This document shows, one piece after another, positions 1 through 9,156 of a stretch of 64,000 bases of DNA; the first letter of the stretch is position 1; each line of letters starts with the position of its first letter. Under the pieces are notes generated by a model. That model was not told the DNA's origin. It made no database searches and saw only the letters and a list, made by a program, of their open reading frames with translations. Origin of the DNA: Bdellovibrio bacteriovorus (GTDB lineage Bacteria > Bdellovibrionota > Bdellovibrionia > Bdellovibrionales > Bdellovibrionaceae); NCBI RefSeq assembly GCF_025558485.1, contig NZ_CP102930.1:1798001-1862000 (forward strand). The letters are read 5' to 3'. The translations under genes and the position numbers were made by a program.

Positions 1-215
1 TGTTTCGCCAGTTGCTGGCGGCTTCGCAGTATCGTTTTCCGGAACAGCCTCCCGGCGATATAAAGTTGCTGGGAAGTCACGGGGATCGTTTGGTGTCGGC
101 AAAGTGCACCTTGAAAATTGCCGAACAGTGGGGTTTGAAACCTCAGATGCATCCTTGGGCCGGGCACGATGTTCCGGTTGACGACCCGCAATGGCTGCTG
201 GAGCAGTTACTCTAA
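1..215 (+). CDS. alpha/beta hydrolase, C-terminal end (partial)
   Basis: Only the last 70 or so residues are present and the gene starts before the window. The fragment has the usual end of an alpha/beta hydrolase: a strand with an acid (GSHGDRLV, candidate catalytic Asp) about 35 residues before a GHD motif holding the catalytic His, then a short helix ending in LLEQLL. The nucleophile part is outside the window, so the substrate cannot be inferred. No clear terminator follows; 216-383 is T-rich with only weak promoter-like words. Confidence 0.7.
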   Translation, partial: FRQLLAASQYRFPEQPPGDIKLLGSHGDRLVSAKCTLKIAEQWGLKPQMHPWAGHDVPVDDPQWLLEQLL

Positions 216-383
216 AAAGGCTTTTTTCGAGGTTCTTTTTCGGGGTAGATTTTTCAAACATATCGAGGTTTTTTTACCACCAAGTGCTCTATATTTGATT
301 TGAGACATATCAACGCGTGGCTCCGTTGACTCTAGAGGGCTTTTCTTATTTTCTATCCCCTAGACTTTTATCCAGAGGCGGAT

Positions 384-1817
384 GTGAGAGTAAGGACCTA
401 TATTGTCGCGGCTTTTTTAAGTACAGCGGCAGCCCCCAAGGCGATGGCCCAATCCACGAGCTTGAAATTACCTCAAGCCGCAGGGGTGAACTCTATCCAG
501 GCCCCGGTTCCCACTTCAAAACCAGCGACCGTTTATGGTCAAATCCGTATGGAAGGCATGCAGTATCTGTCTGTCATTCCTGAATCGCCTCAATTGACTT
601 ACAGCCAGCTTCTTTCTGCTCGTCTGACGGGTTTGAAAGAAACCTCCTGGGTGGACTTTGCCGGGGATTTTTCTGCGGGAACGTTCTTTTCCCGGGGACA
701 GTCACACATTGTGGTTTCTGAGGCTTATATTGCTTCCAAGGGACAGAACTTCCGTGTCTTTGCCGGTCGTAAAAAGAAAGACTGGAGCGAAATGGACCGT
801 CGCTGGCAGTTGGGACTGTGGCAGCCAAAGTTTGCCATTGATGCTCTTCGTCCGGAAGAGCAGGGGCTGACGGGCTTTTTTGCCGATTACAACACCAGTG
901 GCTGGGAAATCGTGGGGATGGCAACCCCGGTGTTCATTCCAAGCATGGGTCCGGATATTCGTGAAGAAGGCGGCGGACTGGTTTCTGACAGCCGTTGGTA
1001 TCGTGCCCCTTCACGCAACTACGACTTCAATAACAACATCAACACCATTCAATACAAACTTGATATTCCAGAGGCAACCAAGCTTGCCGACAACGGTGGT
1101 GCTGCGGTGATGGGGCGCCTTGGAAACAAGGAAAAGGGCCCATGGGTGGTCGTCAGTGGTGGTTATCTGCCGGTGAATGAATTGATCTTAAAGCGCAAAA
1201 ACTTTAAAGCCGCTTCCGAAGAAAAGGTCGATGTGACGGTGTCTCCGGATGTGACTCATCATATTTTAAAGTCCATTGATGCGGGTTATACCGTGGGCCG
1301 TGTGAAAGCCTCTGTGTCTTATCTGGAGGACGATCCGGTGGAAAAGCGCCCTGATCCGGACTGGTCGATTCAGAAGCTGATGCCCATCAAGGCCTATGCT
1401 GCCGCTGTGGATTTTTCCCTGTCTGATATTTTCACGAAAACCCTGGCTTTTCAGGTCGAATACCTGAAAGTGGATGGCGGTGGGATTCAGGATATTCTTT
1501 CGGATGGCAAGCCGGATGATTTCACGATGTTCGATGAACGTCTGAAGTTCACCAATGCGCTGTCGGTTCGCGTGGAAGGGCAGCTGGCATCCTTCTTCCG
1601 CCGTCCGTTTGTGACTCGTTTTAAGTATTTGTACGACTATGATCAGCGGGGCTCGTTGCTTAATACCGAGTTTCTTTATTATCCAAGTCAAAAGTGGGCT
1701 TTGGTCGTTGGAGGCGATGTGCTGGGGGTGCAGGATGAAAATCATGACCCGTCAGGTTTCCTCAATCAATACCGTGCGAACGACCGGTTCTACGGGGGCA
1801 TGACTTATGTTTTCTAA
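384..1817 (+). CDS. outer-membrane beta-barrel, porin-like (cassette 1)
   Basis: A 477-residue exported protein. The GTG start gives a signal peptide ending near AMAQ; a purine-rich stretch (gaggcgg) lies just upstream. The body is rich in alternating aromatic and polar residues, and the C-terminus is TYVF, the terminal Phe expected of a BAM-assembled barrel. It is a paralogue of the protein at 39837-41204: both carry a block of the form W-x-E-x-D-x-R-W-x-L-G-x-W followed by a QGLTG motif. The stop codon overlaps the next gene by 11 nt, so the two are almost certainly co-translated. Function is inferred only: an outer-membrane channel or anchor for the downstream lipoprotein. Confidence 0.8.
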   Translation: MRVRTYIVAAFLSTAAAPKAMAQSTSLKLPQAAGVNSIQAPVPTSKPATVYGQIRMEGMQYLSVIPESPQLTYSQLLSARLTGLKETSWVDFAGDFSAGTFFSRGQSHIVVSEAYIASKGQNFRVFAGRKKKDWSEMDRRWQLGLWQPKFAIDALRPEEQGLTGFFADYNTSGWEIVGMATPVFIPSMGPDIREEGGGLVSDSRWYRAPSRNYDFNNNINTIQYKLDIPEATKLADNGGAAVMGRLGNKEKGPWVVVSGGYLPVNELILKRKNFKAASEEKVDVTVSPDVTHHILKSIDAGYTVGRVKASVSYLEDDPVEKRPDPDWSIQKLMPIKAYAAAVDFSLSDIFTKTLAFQVEYLKVDGGGIQDILSDGKPDDFTMFDERLKFTNALSVRVEGQLASFFRRPFVTRFKYLYDYDQRGSLLNTEFLYYPSQKWALVVGGDVLGVQDENHDPSGFLNQYRANDRFYGGMTYVF

Positions 1818-4800
1818 AATTTCTGCGAACTTAACTTCGGGTCTGATAATAAAGGCCCTTTTGCTTTTGAGCCTGACGGCGGGACTTGCCGCCTGTGACT
1901 CTAAGGTCGGCGAGGAACCGCCACCACCGGATGCTCAGGAGTTCGGTGGCACTCAGTGCTTAAGTGATGCCAAGCCGGTGGTGAAAGCCTTCATTGTGGG
2001 GGATGCAAAAACCGAGGACGTGGAAACGACCTGGGACTGCATCAGCAGCGCGGTGGAAAAGTTCAAGCGCTATGTGCGTGGGCGCAATGCCGATCGCTAC
2101 ACATCTCAGGAACTGGCAACTTTCCTGGAAAGAAACTTCCTTGATCCGAAGGAAAAAATCACGATCTCTCCGGGACTGCAAGTGGAGTTCATGAAACTGA
2201 AGCAAGTGTTTCTGGGCGGCAGCCGGGATTATCTGACCCGTGACGAACTGGACAAAACCCTGTCCCTGATGCGCAGCCTGCGTCAAATCACGGTGAATCT
2301 GAATCCTTATATGAAAGTCATCGCTTTGCGCTGGGAGGTTTCCGAAACCCCAAGCATGCAGCGTGATGTTCGTTATTTTGAAGATGCCAATAAAGAAATT
2401 CAGGATGCAGCCCGTACGCTGGCTTCTTTGATTGAGAAAAACGGTCAGAGCTATTATCTGTCGGATTTCGTTGTTCTGATGCGTGAAATGTCGCAGCTGT
2501 TCGGGGAAACCTGGGAGTTCCCTGATGTGATCAGCAAGTACATGCCGATCATCAAGAAGGTGAAAAAGGCCCTGGCGGGGGGGGATGAAAATTCCATCAC
2601 ACCGAATGAATGGCGCCGTTTCAGTTTGCTGGGCGCGCGCGGTTACGTGCAGTTCCTGCGCTATCATTACTTTATCAAATCCGTGCCTGAAACCGGCACT
2701 GGGTATCGCCTGTCTTATCTGGCCCGCACGGTGGAGGATGTTCTGTCTGTCTTCCAGGATCTGGTGGCGGAAAAACCGGAAGGCGTGGTTTCCCGCGACG
2801 AGATCTTTGATCTGCTGAAAACTTTGGAAGTTGTCTGGCCGGAATTCCGTGTTTCCTCGGGGTTGGTCTTTGAGGGCATGAAGATCAAGCAGCTGTTCTT
2901 TGGCGGCAGTGTGGATTCATTGACGACCACAGACTTTGAAACGGCCCGCTTGAAAGTCAGCCGTATCAAGACACTGATTGAACGATTCATGCCTTATTAT
3001 TCCATTTACGGTCGTGAATGGGACCCGGCAATGTATGGTCCGGAAGAATCGCAAAAGCTGTATATGGAGTCCCAGTTCGTGCTGGAAGCCACCGTGCGCG
3101 AAGCCGGGGTGTTGTTTGAGGGCTCTTACGATCTGAATGATCTGTACAATATCGTTCGTGAGATCGAAATTTTATATCCTCCACAGGAAGGGCGCAGCCT
3201 GACGGGGAAAGTAAAAGAATATCTGCCATTGATCATTGATGCGAAAAATATCGTGCTGGGCGGGAATGATTCTTCACTGCGCAAGTCCAACTGGAGTGTG
3301 CTGCTGGGCTTTGCGGCGCGTGCTTACTCTGATTACCTGTACTTTGATTACTTCCTGAAAGATCAGTCGTTCCAGCAGCCGGTGATTTTGAGTTACCTGT
3401 CCGTCTTTGCCAATCAAAGTCTGAACATCCTGCGCGATTTGCTGTTGGTGAAAAAGGAAAATCAATTCAGTCATGCCGAGTTGAACAAACTGGTAAAACA
3501 CCTGATCCGTCTGGAGCTTATCCCGAAAGCGATCAACGAACAGTCCGCAGATCAACTGGTGAAAGTGGTTCTGAACAATATTCTGACACCACCGGAAACG
3601 CGTATTTCCGGTCATCAGCCAGATGCTCTGACTCTGACTTCGGTGGAAGTTGCTCGTCAGGAAATGCAGATCTGGGTTGATGCGGAACTGATGTTTGCCC
3701 AGATGGCCGAAGGCTGGCGTGAAGACGAAGGCATCCGGGGTAAAGACCTGTTGGAGCAGTTAAAGCGTACCAACCGGGCTTTGGATGCGTCCAATGGTCC
3801 GTTGTTGGCGGCAATGCAGGAGCTGCTGCTTTCGGTGGACAGTCCGGTCCCAATGACCACGAATCAAAAGGGCTTTGTGGTTATCTCCAATAAGTTCGAG
3901 CAGCTTTACACGCATAAAAGTCTGCGCGATCTGAACCGTAACAGAGCGGTGGCAAGATTGTTGATTCGTTCTTTTGCCACAGACATGAAGCGCATTGAGA
4001 CTTATCAGGGGGCAACTCTGGAAGAGGTCGAAGGTGGCTTTAACAGTTTAAGATCCATTTTTGTTGAAATGGGACTTTTGGACCCGAAGAATGTGACTTT
4101 TGCGTCGTCCCGTTTCCGCGAAGCCAATATCTTTGTACCGCATTCGGATGGCAACAGTCTGGCGTCTCAGGCGGAGATCACGGATCTGATCGGAATGATC
4201 TGGTCCGGTGTGAGCATCAACGATGAGCTGCGCGAAGAATTGGTGAAAGTTTGCTTTAAGCCGGGCGAGATCGTGACGGATGCCAGCCGCGTAAGTCTGA
4301 GCTGCGTGCGCAAGGCCTATAAAGGTGTGATGACGGATATTATGTCTGCAACACCTGAATATGTGAACTTTATGAAGAAGGCCAGTGCCGATGACTGGGC
4401 TTATTATATGAACAACATCTTTATGGCGGCTGGATATATTCCGAATGATCAGAATATGGCGATGATGGGTGATATCGCCCTGACTCCGCATGTGATCCAG
4501 TATGTGGAGATGATTTTTGCCCGTTTTGACCGAAATAAGGATGCAATCATTTCCACACAGGAGGCGATCAATGCCTTCCCGGCCTTCAAAGGTCTTTTGA
4601 AAGAGCTGGCCAAGGATCTGCTGAACAGTGGAACATTGAAAGAAAAAGACCTGCTGGATGTCTTTACCTTTATCCTGCGCTATGGAAAACCACCAACCAC
4701 GTTGACGGAAAAAGCCCGTTTCCTGCTGAAGTGGAAGGGTAAGCCTGAAAAATGGGATGTCTGGGCCGACCGCGTTCAATTGGCGCAGATCCTGGGGTAT

Positions 4801-4854
4801 ATCGCGGAGGAAGTGGCGAAATCGCCGGCAGTGATGCCTAAACCGCAGCAGTAA
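1807..4854 (+). CDS. very large EF-hand lipoprotein (cassette 1)
   Basis: A 1015-residue lipoprotein: an N-terminal hydrophobic segment ends in a LAAC lipobox, followed by a proline-rich linker. The mainly helical body repeats a short GG-containing unit at least four times (LGGSRDYLTRDE, AGGDENSITPNE, FGGSVDSLTTTD, LGGNDSSLRKSN), each before a long helix. Near the C-terminus DRNKDAIISTQE (residues 908-919) fits the canonical calcium-binding EF-hand loop (D-x-N-x-D-x-I-x-S-x-x-E). The 784-residue protein at 41194-43548 is a shorter paralogue with the same order. Its ATG lies inside the Tyr codon near the end of the upstream barrel gene. Function unknown; probably outer-membrane or surface attached. 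Confidence 0.82.
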   Translation: MFSKISANLTSGLIIKALLLLSLTAGLAACDSKVGEEPPPPDAQEFGGTQCLSDAKPVVKAFIVGDAKTEDVETTWDCISSAVEKFKRYVRGRNADRYTSQELATFLERNFLDPKEKITISPGLQVEFMKLKQVFLGGSRDYLTRDELDKTLSLMRSLRQITVNLNPYMKVIALRWEVSETPSMQRDVRYFEDANKEIQDAARTLASLIEKNGQSYYLSDFVVLMREMSQLFGETWEFPDVISKYMPIIKKVKKALAGGDENSITPNEWRRFSLLGARGYVQFLRYHYFIKSVPETGTGYRLSYLARTVEDVLSVFQDLVAEKPEGVVSRDEIFDLLKTLEVVWPEFRVSSGLVFEGMKIKQLFFGGSVDSLTTTDFETARLKVSRIKTLIERFMPYYSIYGREWDPAMYGPEESQKLYMESQFVLEATVREAGVLFEGSYDLNDLYNIVREIEILYPPQEGRSLTGKVKEYLPLIIDAKNIVLGGNDSSLRKSNWSVLLGFAARAYSDYLYFDYFLKDQSFQQPVILSYLSVFANQSLNILRDLLLVKKENQFSHAELNKLVKHLIRLELIPKAINEQSADQLVKVVLNNILTPPETRISGHQPDALTLTSVEVARQEMQIWVDAELMFAQMAEGWREDEGIRGKDLLEQLKRTNRALDASNGPLLAAMQELLLSVDSPVPMTTNQKGFVVISNKFEQLYTHKSLRDLNRNRAVARLLIRSFATDMKRIETYQGATLEEVEGGFNSLRSIFVEMGLLDPKNVTFASSRFREANIFVPHSDGNSLASQAEITDLIGMIWSGVSINDELREELVKVCFKPGEIVTDASRVSLSCVRKAYKGVMTDIMSATPEYVNFMKKASADDWAYYMNNIFMAAGYIPNDQNMAMMGDIALTPHVIQYVEMIFARFDRNKDAIISTQEAINAFPAFKGLLKELAKDLLNSGTLKEKDLLDVFTFILRYGKPPTTLTEKARFLLKWKGKPEKWDVWADRVQLAQILGYIAEEVAKSPAVMPKPQQ

Positions 4855-4878
4855 AAATTGAAATTTATTAGCAATAAA

Positions 4879-4917
4879 AAAAGGCCTCGGTGAATTACCG
4901 GGGCCTTTTGTTTTTTT
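4879..4917. terminator. bidirectional rho-independent terminator
   Basis: A GC-rich stem (aaaaggcctcgg pairing with ccggggcctttt, one G-T pair) with loop tgaatta, flanked by an A run on the left and a T run on the right. It sits between convergent genes and could stop transcription from both sides. Confidence 0.85.
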
Positions 4918-4932
4918 AGCTGTCTTTTAAAT

Positions 4933-5565
4933 TTAATCCAGAACTTTGGAAGTGGAAACCTGAGCGGCGGTGACCGTCGCATTTTCCAGAATCACGCCAT
5001 TAAGAGTGCCATTCCCCACGGCATTTGGCAAAGAGCCGGAAAGATCCGTATTAGAATCGATGTCGGCCGTTTCTGGTGCATAAGCCGTCAGGTCCCGGCG
5101 CCAGACGTAAACTCGGGTTTTGGTGCCCACGTTGTGAACATCAATCACCACATCCAGAGCTGTCGGGAAGAAGAAGCTGGTGTTGCCTCCGGTGACGTTT
5201 TGAGTGCTGCCATTAACACTGATTTGCATGCTGACGCTGGCGCCAGTGCGGATGAATTTAACACGGACTCCGGACGAAGACGGCAATACCGTGCTGTTGG
5301 AATACATCACTGCCGTGACTGTGCCCAGGGTGATATTGTCCAAAGACGCTTTCAGAGCCATGGAGCGGCTGCTGAAATTAGGTACAGAGCTTGTGAAAGT
5401 GATAGATCCCGTACCCTGAACGATAGAGGAATCGGACTGGGAAAATGAGCCACCCGTGACCGTGTAGCTATCAAGGCCGGAAATAGACTCAACTTCGCCA
5501 GGCGCACAGCCTGCCGAAGCCAAAACAACTAATATAAAGAGAGACTTTAGAATTGATTTTTCCAC
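4933..5565 (-). CDS. small lipoprotein, unknown function
   Basis: A 210-residue protein with a signal peptide and lipobox (LASAGC, Cys at about residue 20). The rest is Ser/Thr/Val rich with alternating strand-like segments, resembling a beta-sandwich; no catalytic motif is visible. Its start lies 19 nt inside the end of the dcd gene, so it is last in the rpmG-dcd-lipoprotein operon and may be translationally coupled. Having a lipoprotein behind two housekeeping genes says little about its role. Confidence 0.75.
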   Translation of the reverse strand: MEKSILKSLFILVVLASAGCAPGEVESISGLDSYTVTGGSFSQSDSSIVQGTGSITFTSSVPNFSSRSMALKASLDNITLGTVTAVMYSNSTVLPSSSGVRVKFIRTGASVSMQISVNGSTQNVTGGNTSFFFPTALDVVIDVHNVGTKTRVYVWRRDLTAYAPETADIDSNTDLSGSLPNAVGNGTLNGVILENATVTAAQVSTSKVLD

Positions 5566-6083
5566 ATCATGGACTCTACCGGTATCGGTTGTTTAGAGTT
5601 ATACTTCGCGGAAGGTTTGACATTATAAGGAGTTAAAATGTCACCTTTCACTTCAAAGTATATCAACTGACCGATAGGCATTCCAGTATAAACACGCACA
5701 GGCTGTTTTACGGAAATTTCCAGAGTCCAATAGTTGCAGAAACCGACATCGCCTTTGCCCGCTGTGGCATGGATGTCAATTCCGAGACGACCAACGCTCG
5801 ATTTACCTTCCAAAAATGGGACATGTTTCAGAGTCTCAGTGTACTCTAAAGTCACGCCCAAGTAGAGAGTGTCCGGCATAAGCACGAAGCCCTCTTCTGG
5901 GATTTCGAAGGTGCGAATTTGGTTATGCTTCTTAGCGTCCAGCACTTTGTCTTCGTACACAGCCAGGGTTTTACCAAGGTGAACATCATAAGAGTTCGTA
6001 CCCAGGCACTCCCTGCGGAAAGGTTCAACCTTAATTGAACCTTCATCCATGCACGCGAGAATCTGCTGATCCGTAAGAATCAT
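5547..6083 (-). CDS. dcd: dCTP deaminase
   Basis: A 178-residue protein matching dCTP deaminase (dCTP to dUTP, feeding dTMP synthesis). The family signature is clear: EGKSSVGRLG, then HATAGKGDVGF and TLEI, where the Glu of TLE is the catalytic residue in the E. coli enzyme. Length is close to the family norm of about 190. The ATG shares one base with the rpmG stop (TAATG), indicating coupled translation from the ribosomal protein message. The C-terminus overlaps the downstream lipoprotein start. Confidence 0.95.
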   Translation of the reverse strand: MILTDQQILACMDEGSIKVEPFRRECLGTNSYDVHLGKTLAVYEDKVLDAKKHNQIRTFEIPEEGFVLMPDTLYLGVTLEYTETLKHVPFLEGKSSVGRLGIDIHATAGKGDVGFCNYWTLEISVKQPVRVYTGMPIGQLIYFEVKGDILTPYNVKPSAKYNSKQPIPVESMMWKNQF

Positions 6084-6262
6084 TACTTAGTTTCTCTGTG
6101 AACTGTGTGGCGCTTAAGATTCGGATTGTATTTCTTCTTCTCAAGACGGCTTGGAGTCTTAGTTTTGTTTTTAGTAGTAGTGTAACGAGAAACAGGTTTG
6201 CCTTCAGCGCGAGCTTCAGTGCACTCAAGAGTTACGATGATTCTTCCTGTCTTTTTAGCCAT
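6083..6262 (-). CDS. rpmG: 50S ribosomal protein L33
   Basis: A 59-residue basic protein beginning [20 protein letters not shown], with the typical [21 protein letters not shown] core. The start was set at this ATG because a strong AAGGGG Shine-Dalgarno lies just upstream and the family begins here. Only one Cys is present, so this is the zinc-free (C-minus) form of L33. First gene of an operon with dcd through a TAATG junction. Confidence 0.95.
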   Translation of the reverse strand: MAKKTGRIIVTLECTEARAEGKPVSRYTTTKNKTKTPSRLEKKKYNPNLKRHTVHRETK

Positions 6263-6399
6263 TGCGGTACCCCTTAAATTGAACCGTTTGTATTGCCATG
6301 CGTTGCATAGAAAAAATGACAATACCTTTTCAAAGGGGCTCAAGGTATCAAAGGAAAAAGGAAACTTCAACAGGCAATTTCGTGTCTAGGAGGAGAATC

Positions 6400-7278
6400 G
6401 TGAAGGGTTTTGGACTTTTTTTTAGTTCTTTGCTCATGTTGGCCTGCGCTCATGCCCAAACAAGTGGCATTTTGGCTGGAAACAGCCTTCAACCGGTCTC
6501 TTTGACTGAAGCCGTCCAGAACGTCAGGCCGGGTTCTATCGTGGTCATCGGGGAAAATCACGGCTTCACTGAACATCAGACTCAGCAGGTCGCTATCATG
6601 CAGGCCCTGCGTGCTCAGGGGCTGGTTGTTTCCGTCGGAATGGAATTTTTTACATATACAGATCAGCCTCTTGTGGAAGCCTATCGTCAGGGGGTTTTGT
6701 CCGAGCCTGAGTTCCTTCAGCAGATCAAGTGGGGCAGTCCTTCCTATGATTTCTATCGTGATCAGGCGGTTTTCCCGGATCTGACTCAAGGGGCGGCGAC
6801 CGTGGCCTTGAATGCGCCTCGCTCTTTGACAGGCAAAGTGTCCAAGCAGGGGCTGGCGGCTTTGACTCCCGAAGATATGGCTTTGATGCCTCCGCAGTTT
6901 TCTTTGGGGCGTGATTCTTACAAGCGCCGTTTTCTTTCCATGATGCCGCATATTCCAAGTCCCGAGGCGGGTGAGCGTTACTTTACGGCGCAGTCTATCT
7001 GGGACGACACCATGGCATGGCAGGCGACGGATTTCTTGCGTTCCCATCCAAATCAGGTGCTGGTGATTGTGGTCGGTGACTTCCACGTGCAGTTCGGCGG
7101 AGGTCTTCCGGATCGTCTGCGCGCTCGTGGGCTTGAGTTTCCGGTCCTGACCTTTTCACAGGTCAATACTCTGGGCTTGAGTGAGTCCGAAATTGCCAGC
7201 GAGATCGCCCCTTCAGAGCAAGAGGGTCCTCGCGCCGACTTCCTTTGGTTGGCCCCGGCGAAAAGTCCAGGCTTATAA
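6400..7278 (+). CDS. ChaN-like haem-binding lipoprotein
   Basis: A 292-residue protein. The GTG start was chosen because TAGGAGGAG lies at a good distance and is followed at once by a signal peptide with lipobox MLAC. The body matches the ChaN/DUF399 family: GENHGFTEHQ early, an ME pair on the next strand, and GDFHVQFGGGLPDRL near the end, corresponding to the conserved G-x-x-H-x-x-x-GVP region. Family members bind haem at the outer membrane (Campylobacter ChaN); iron uptake is therefore a reasonable guess, not shown. Divergent from rpmG. Confidence 0.8.
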   Translation: MKGFGLFFSSLLMLACAHAQTSGILAGNSLQPVSLTEAVQNVRPGSIVVIGENHGFTEHQTQQVAIMQALRAQGLVVSVGMEFFTYTDQPLVEAYRQGVLSEPEFLQQIKWGSPSYDFYRDQAVFPDLTQGAATVALNAPRSLTGKVSKQGLAALTPEDMALMPPQFSLGRDSYKRRFLSMMPHIPSPEAGERYFTAQSIWDDTMAWQATDFLRSHPNQVLVIVVGDFHVQFGGGLPDRLRARGLEFPVLTFSQVNTLGLSESEIASEIAPSEQEGPRADFLWLAPAKSPGL

Positions 7279-7340
7279 AGGAGTCTTTGAGATTCACCTT
7301 AGGTTTCCTAGAATAGGGGGATGTAGAGGAGACTCCATCT

Positions 7341-7745
7341 ATGTTCCCCTTGGAAACGCGCATCTTGGTTATCGACGACATGCCTTCTATTCGTGATCTG
7401 GTTAAGAACACGCTCAAGGCCATGGGTTACAAAAATATTCAGGAAGCGGAAGACGGTGAGCAGGGCTTGAAGATTCTGCTGCAAAACAACTCTGCGGGAA
7501 ATTCCATTCAACTGGTGATTTCCGACTGGAACATGCCCAAGATGAAAGGGCTGGAACTTCTTAAGCAAGTTCGTGCGACGGCAGAGTTTGCTAATCTTCC
7601 CTTTGTTCTTCTGACCTCCGAATCCGAACGCGATCAGGTCACCGAAGCTGTTTTGGCAGGTGTATCCCAGTACATCGTAAAGCCTTTTTCTGCAAAAATC
7701 TTTGAAGACAAACTCAAAGGCGCCTACACCAAACACAATAAATAA
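7341..7745 (+). CDS. CheY-type single-domain response regulator
   Basis: A 134-residue receiver domain with all key residues: D12 and D13 (acidic pocket), phospho-acceptor D62 in VISDWNMP, T92 and K114 (YIVKPF). There is no output domain, so it acts by protein contact, as CheY does at the flagellar switch. RBS GAGGAGA lies upstream. The last 14 codons and the stop are repeated in a 70-bp tandem duplication just downstream. A CheA-like kinase lies about 1.5 kb away on the other strand and could be its donor. Confidence 0.88.
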   Translation: MFPLETRILVIDDMPSIRDLVKNTLKAMGYKNIQEAEDGEQGLKILLQNNSAGNSIQLVISDWNMPKMKGLELLKQVRATAEFANLPFVLLTSESERDQVTEAVLAGVSQYIVKPFSAKIFEDKLKGAYTKHNK

Positions 7746-7844
7746 CGAAAAACAAAAAGGTACGGACTTACTTGAAGACAAACTCAAAGGCGCCTACACC
7801 AAACACAATAAATAACGAAAAACAAAAAGGTACGGACTTACTTG
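7702..7844 (+). repeat. 70-bp tandem duplication copying the cheY 3' end
   Basis: 7702-7771 is repeated exactly at 7772-7841, the match running 3 bases further. The unit holds the last 14 codons and stop of the CheY gene plus the left arm of the palindromic element. A third copy of the last 22 bases (caaaaaggtacggacttact plus tg) follows at 7845-7866, so the element's left arm occurs three times in a row. Confidence 0.95.
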
Positions 7845-7845
7845 C

Positions 7846-7919
7846 AAAAAGGTACGGACTTACTTGTGGTAGCAGCAATGCGTTTAACGCTGTTGCACTA
7901 CCAAAAGTAAGTCCGTACC
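7846..7919. repeat. palindromic intergenic element, copy 1
   Basis: Left arm ggtacggacttacttgtggt begins at 7851 and pairs with the right arm ending gtaagtccgtacc at 7919; about 22 pairs with one mismatch. A smaller hairpin (gcgtttaacgc) lies in the centre. A near-identical copy is at 9212-9286. The right arm ends one base before the ATG of the next gene. Confidence 0.92.
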
Positions 7920-8498
7920 ATGGGATCCATGACTGTTTCCTATGATGTTTTGGCAAAGAATTTGGCGGCGCAAACCACAGAGCTTCGTAAAAAGCGCGGG
8001 CTGACTCAAGCGGCGCTGGCGAAGCTGGCGGGGATTCCGCGTTCGACCTTGGCAAGTATGGAAAGCGGTATGGGGAATCCTTCTTTGGTGAACCTGGCCA
8101 GTGTCTGTGCGGCTTTGCAGGTGTCTTTTGAAGAACTGCTGGCGACCCCAAGATCACAAACCAAACTGATTCCTAAAAATGAAATTCCCGCGACGAAGAA
8201 GGCCAGGGGCAATGTTCTGGTCTATAAACTTTTGCCGGACCCGATTCCAGGGATGGCCATTGATCGCATGGAATTTGAAGTGGGGGCGCGTTTGGGTGGG
8301 GTGCCTCATTCCGCTGGGACGAAGGAATATCTGCACTGTGTTCAGGGGGAGCTGACTGTCGTTGTTAGCGGCGAGAGTTTTACGTTAAAGGCCGGAGATG
8401 TTCTGGCATTCCCCGGCGATTCTGCGCATAACTATGTCAATACCGGCTCAGGCCGTGCGATAGGCCTGAGCGTGGTCACGCTGACGCCGAAGCTTTAA
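7920..8498 (+). CDS. XRE-family regulator with cupin domain
   Basis: A 192-residue protein. Residues about 10-65 form an XRE helix-turn-helix ([20 protein letters not shown], then STLASMESG), and the C-terminal half is a single cupin barrel ([20 protein letters not shown] ... [14 protein letters not shown]). Such proteins repress by sensing a small ligand. The ATG at 7920 touches the palindromic element and has no recognisable Shine-Dalgarno; a second ATG at 7929 is no better. The stop codon overlaps the stop of the convergent sodB by 4 nt, so each gene ends inside the other. A regulator of sodB is possible but only by neighbourhood. Confidence 0.85.
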   Translation: MGSMTVSYDVLAKNLAAQTTELRKKRGLTQAALAKLAGIPRSTLASMESGMGNPSLVNLASVCAALQVSFEELLATPRSQTKLIPKNEIPATKKARGNVLVYKLLPDPIPGMAIDRMEFEVGARLGGVPHSAGTKEYLHCVQGELTVVVSGESFTLKAGDVLAFPGDSAHNYVNTGSGRAIGLSVVTLTPKL

Positions 8499-9076
8499 GT
8501 GCGGAAGTTTTTTTCCACGAAAGACCAATTCACGATCTTCCAGAAAGCCGCCAGGAAATTCGGACGGCTGTTGCGATAATCAATATAGTAGGCATGCTCC
8601 CACACGTCACAAGTCAGCAGGGCTTTGTGACCTTTGGTCATCGGTGTTTCCGCATTGCTGGTGCTCAGGATTTCCAGTTTGCCTGCTGGATTTTTTACCA
8701 GCCAGCCCCAGCCGGAGCCGAATTGTTTGATGGAGGCATCCGCGAAAAGCTCTTTGAATTTTTCGATAGAACCGAAATCACGGATCAGGGCCTCTGCCAA
8801 TTCACCTGTGGGTTCGCCGCCACCTTGCGGGGACAGGCAGTTCCAGAAGAAAGTGTGATTCCAGATCTGAGCAGCGTTATTGAAAACACCACCAGAGCTT
8901 TTCATAATGATCTCTTCCAGGGACCTTCCTTCAAACTCAGTACCGGGAACAAGTTTGTTCAGATTGTCCACGTAGGTTTTGTGGTGTTTGCCGTGATGGT
9001 ATTCCAAAGTCTCTGCCGACATGTGGGGAACTAAAGCATCTTGAGCATAGGGAAGGGGAGGAAGTTGAAAGGACAT
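8495..9076 (-). CDS. sodB: iron superoxide dismutase
   Basis: A 193-residue Fe/Mn superoxide dismutase of the SodB type. Visible metal ligands: His in [11 protein letters not shown], His in [11 protein letters not shown], and Asp and His in [11 protein letters not shown]. The QFGSGWGWL segment and the early AAQIWNH are typical of the iron form. No signal peptide, so cytoplasmic. A GGAGAC RBS precedes the ATG. Upstream, 9157-9195 holds two direct repeats that may bind a regulator. The gene lies between the two palindromic element copies. Confidence 0.95.
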   Translation of the reverse strand: MSFQLPPLPYAQDALVPHMSAETLEYHHGKHHKTYVDNLNKLVPGTEFEGRSLEEIIMKSSGGVFNNAAQIWNHTFFWNCLSPQGGGEPTGELAEALIRDFGSIEKFKELFADASIKQFGSGWGWLVKNPAGKLEILSTSNAETPMTKGHKALLTCDVWEHAYYIDYRNSRPNFLAAFWKIVNWSFVEKNFRT

Positions 9077-9156
9077 AAGGGTCTCCTTGGTTGTTCAGGT
9101 TGAAAATCCAAGGTCAGGATAGTGCGGGGACTGCGCGCGGGGAAGGTGTCGGTCCT

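Noticed and set aside
326..356. TTGACT as a -35 box for the first barrel gene
   Set aside because: No acceptable -10 at 16-18 bases; only poor T-rich words follow.
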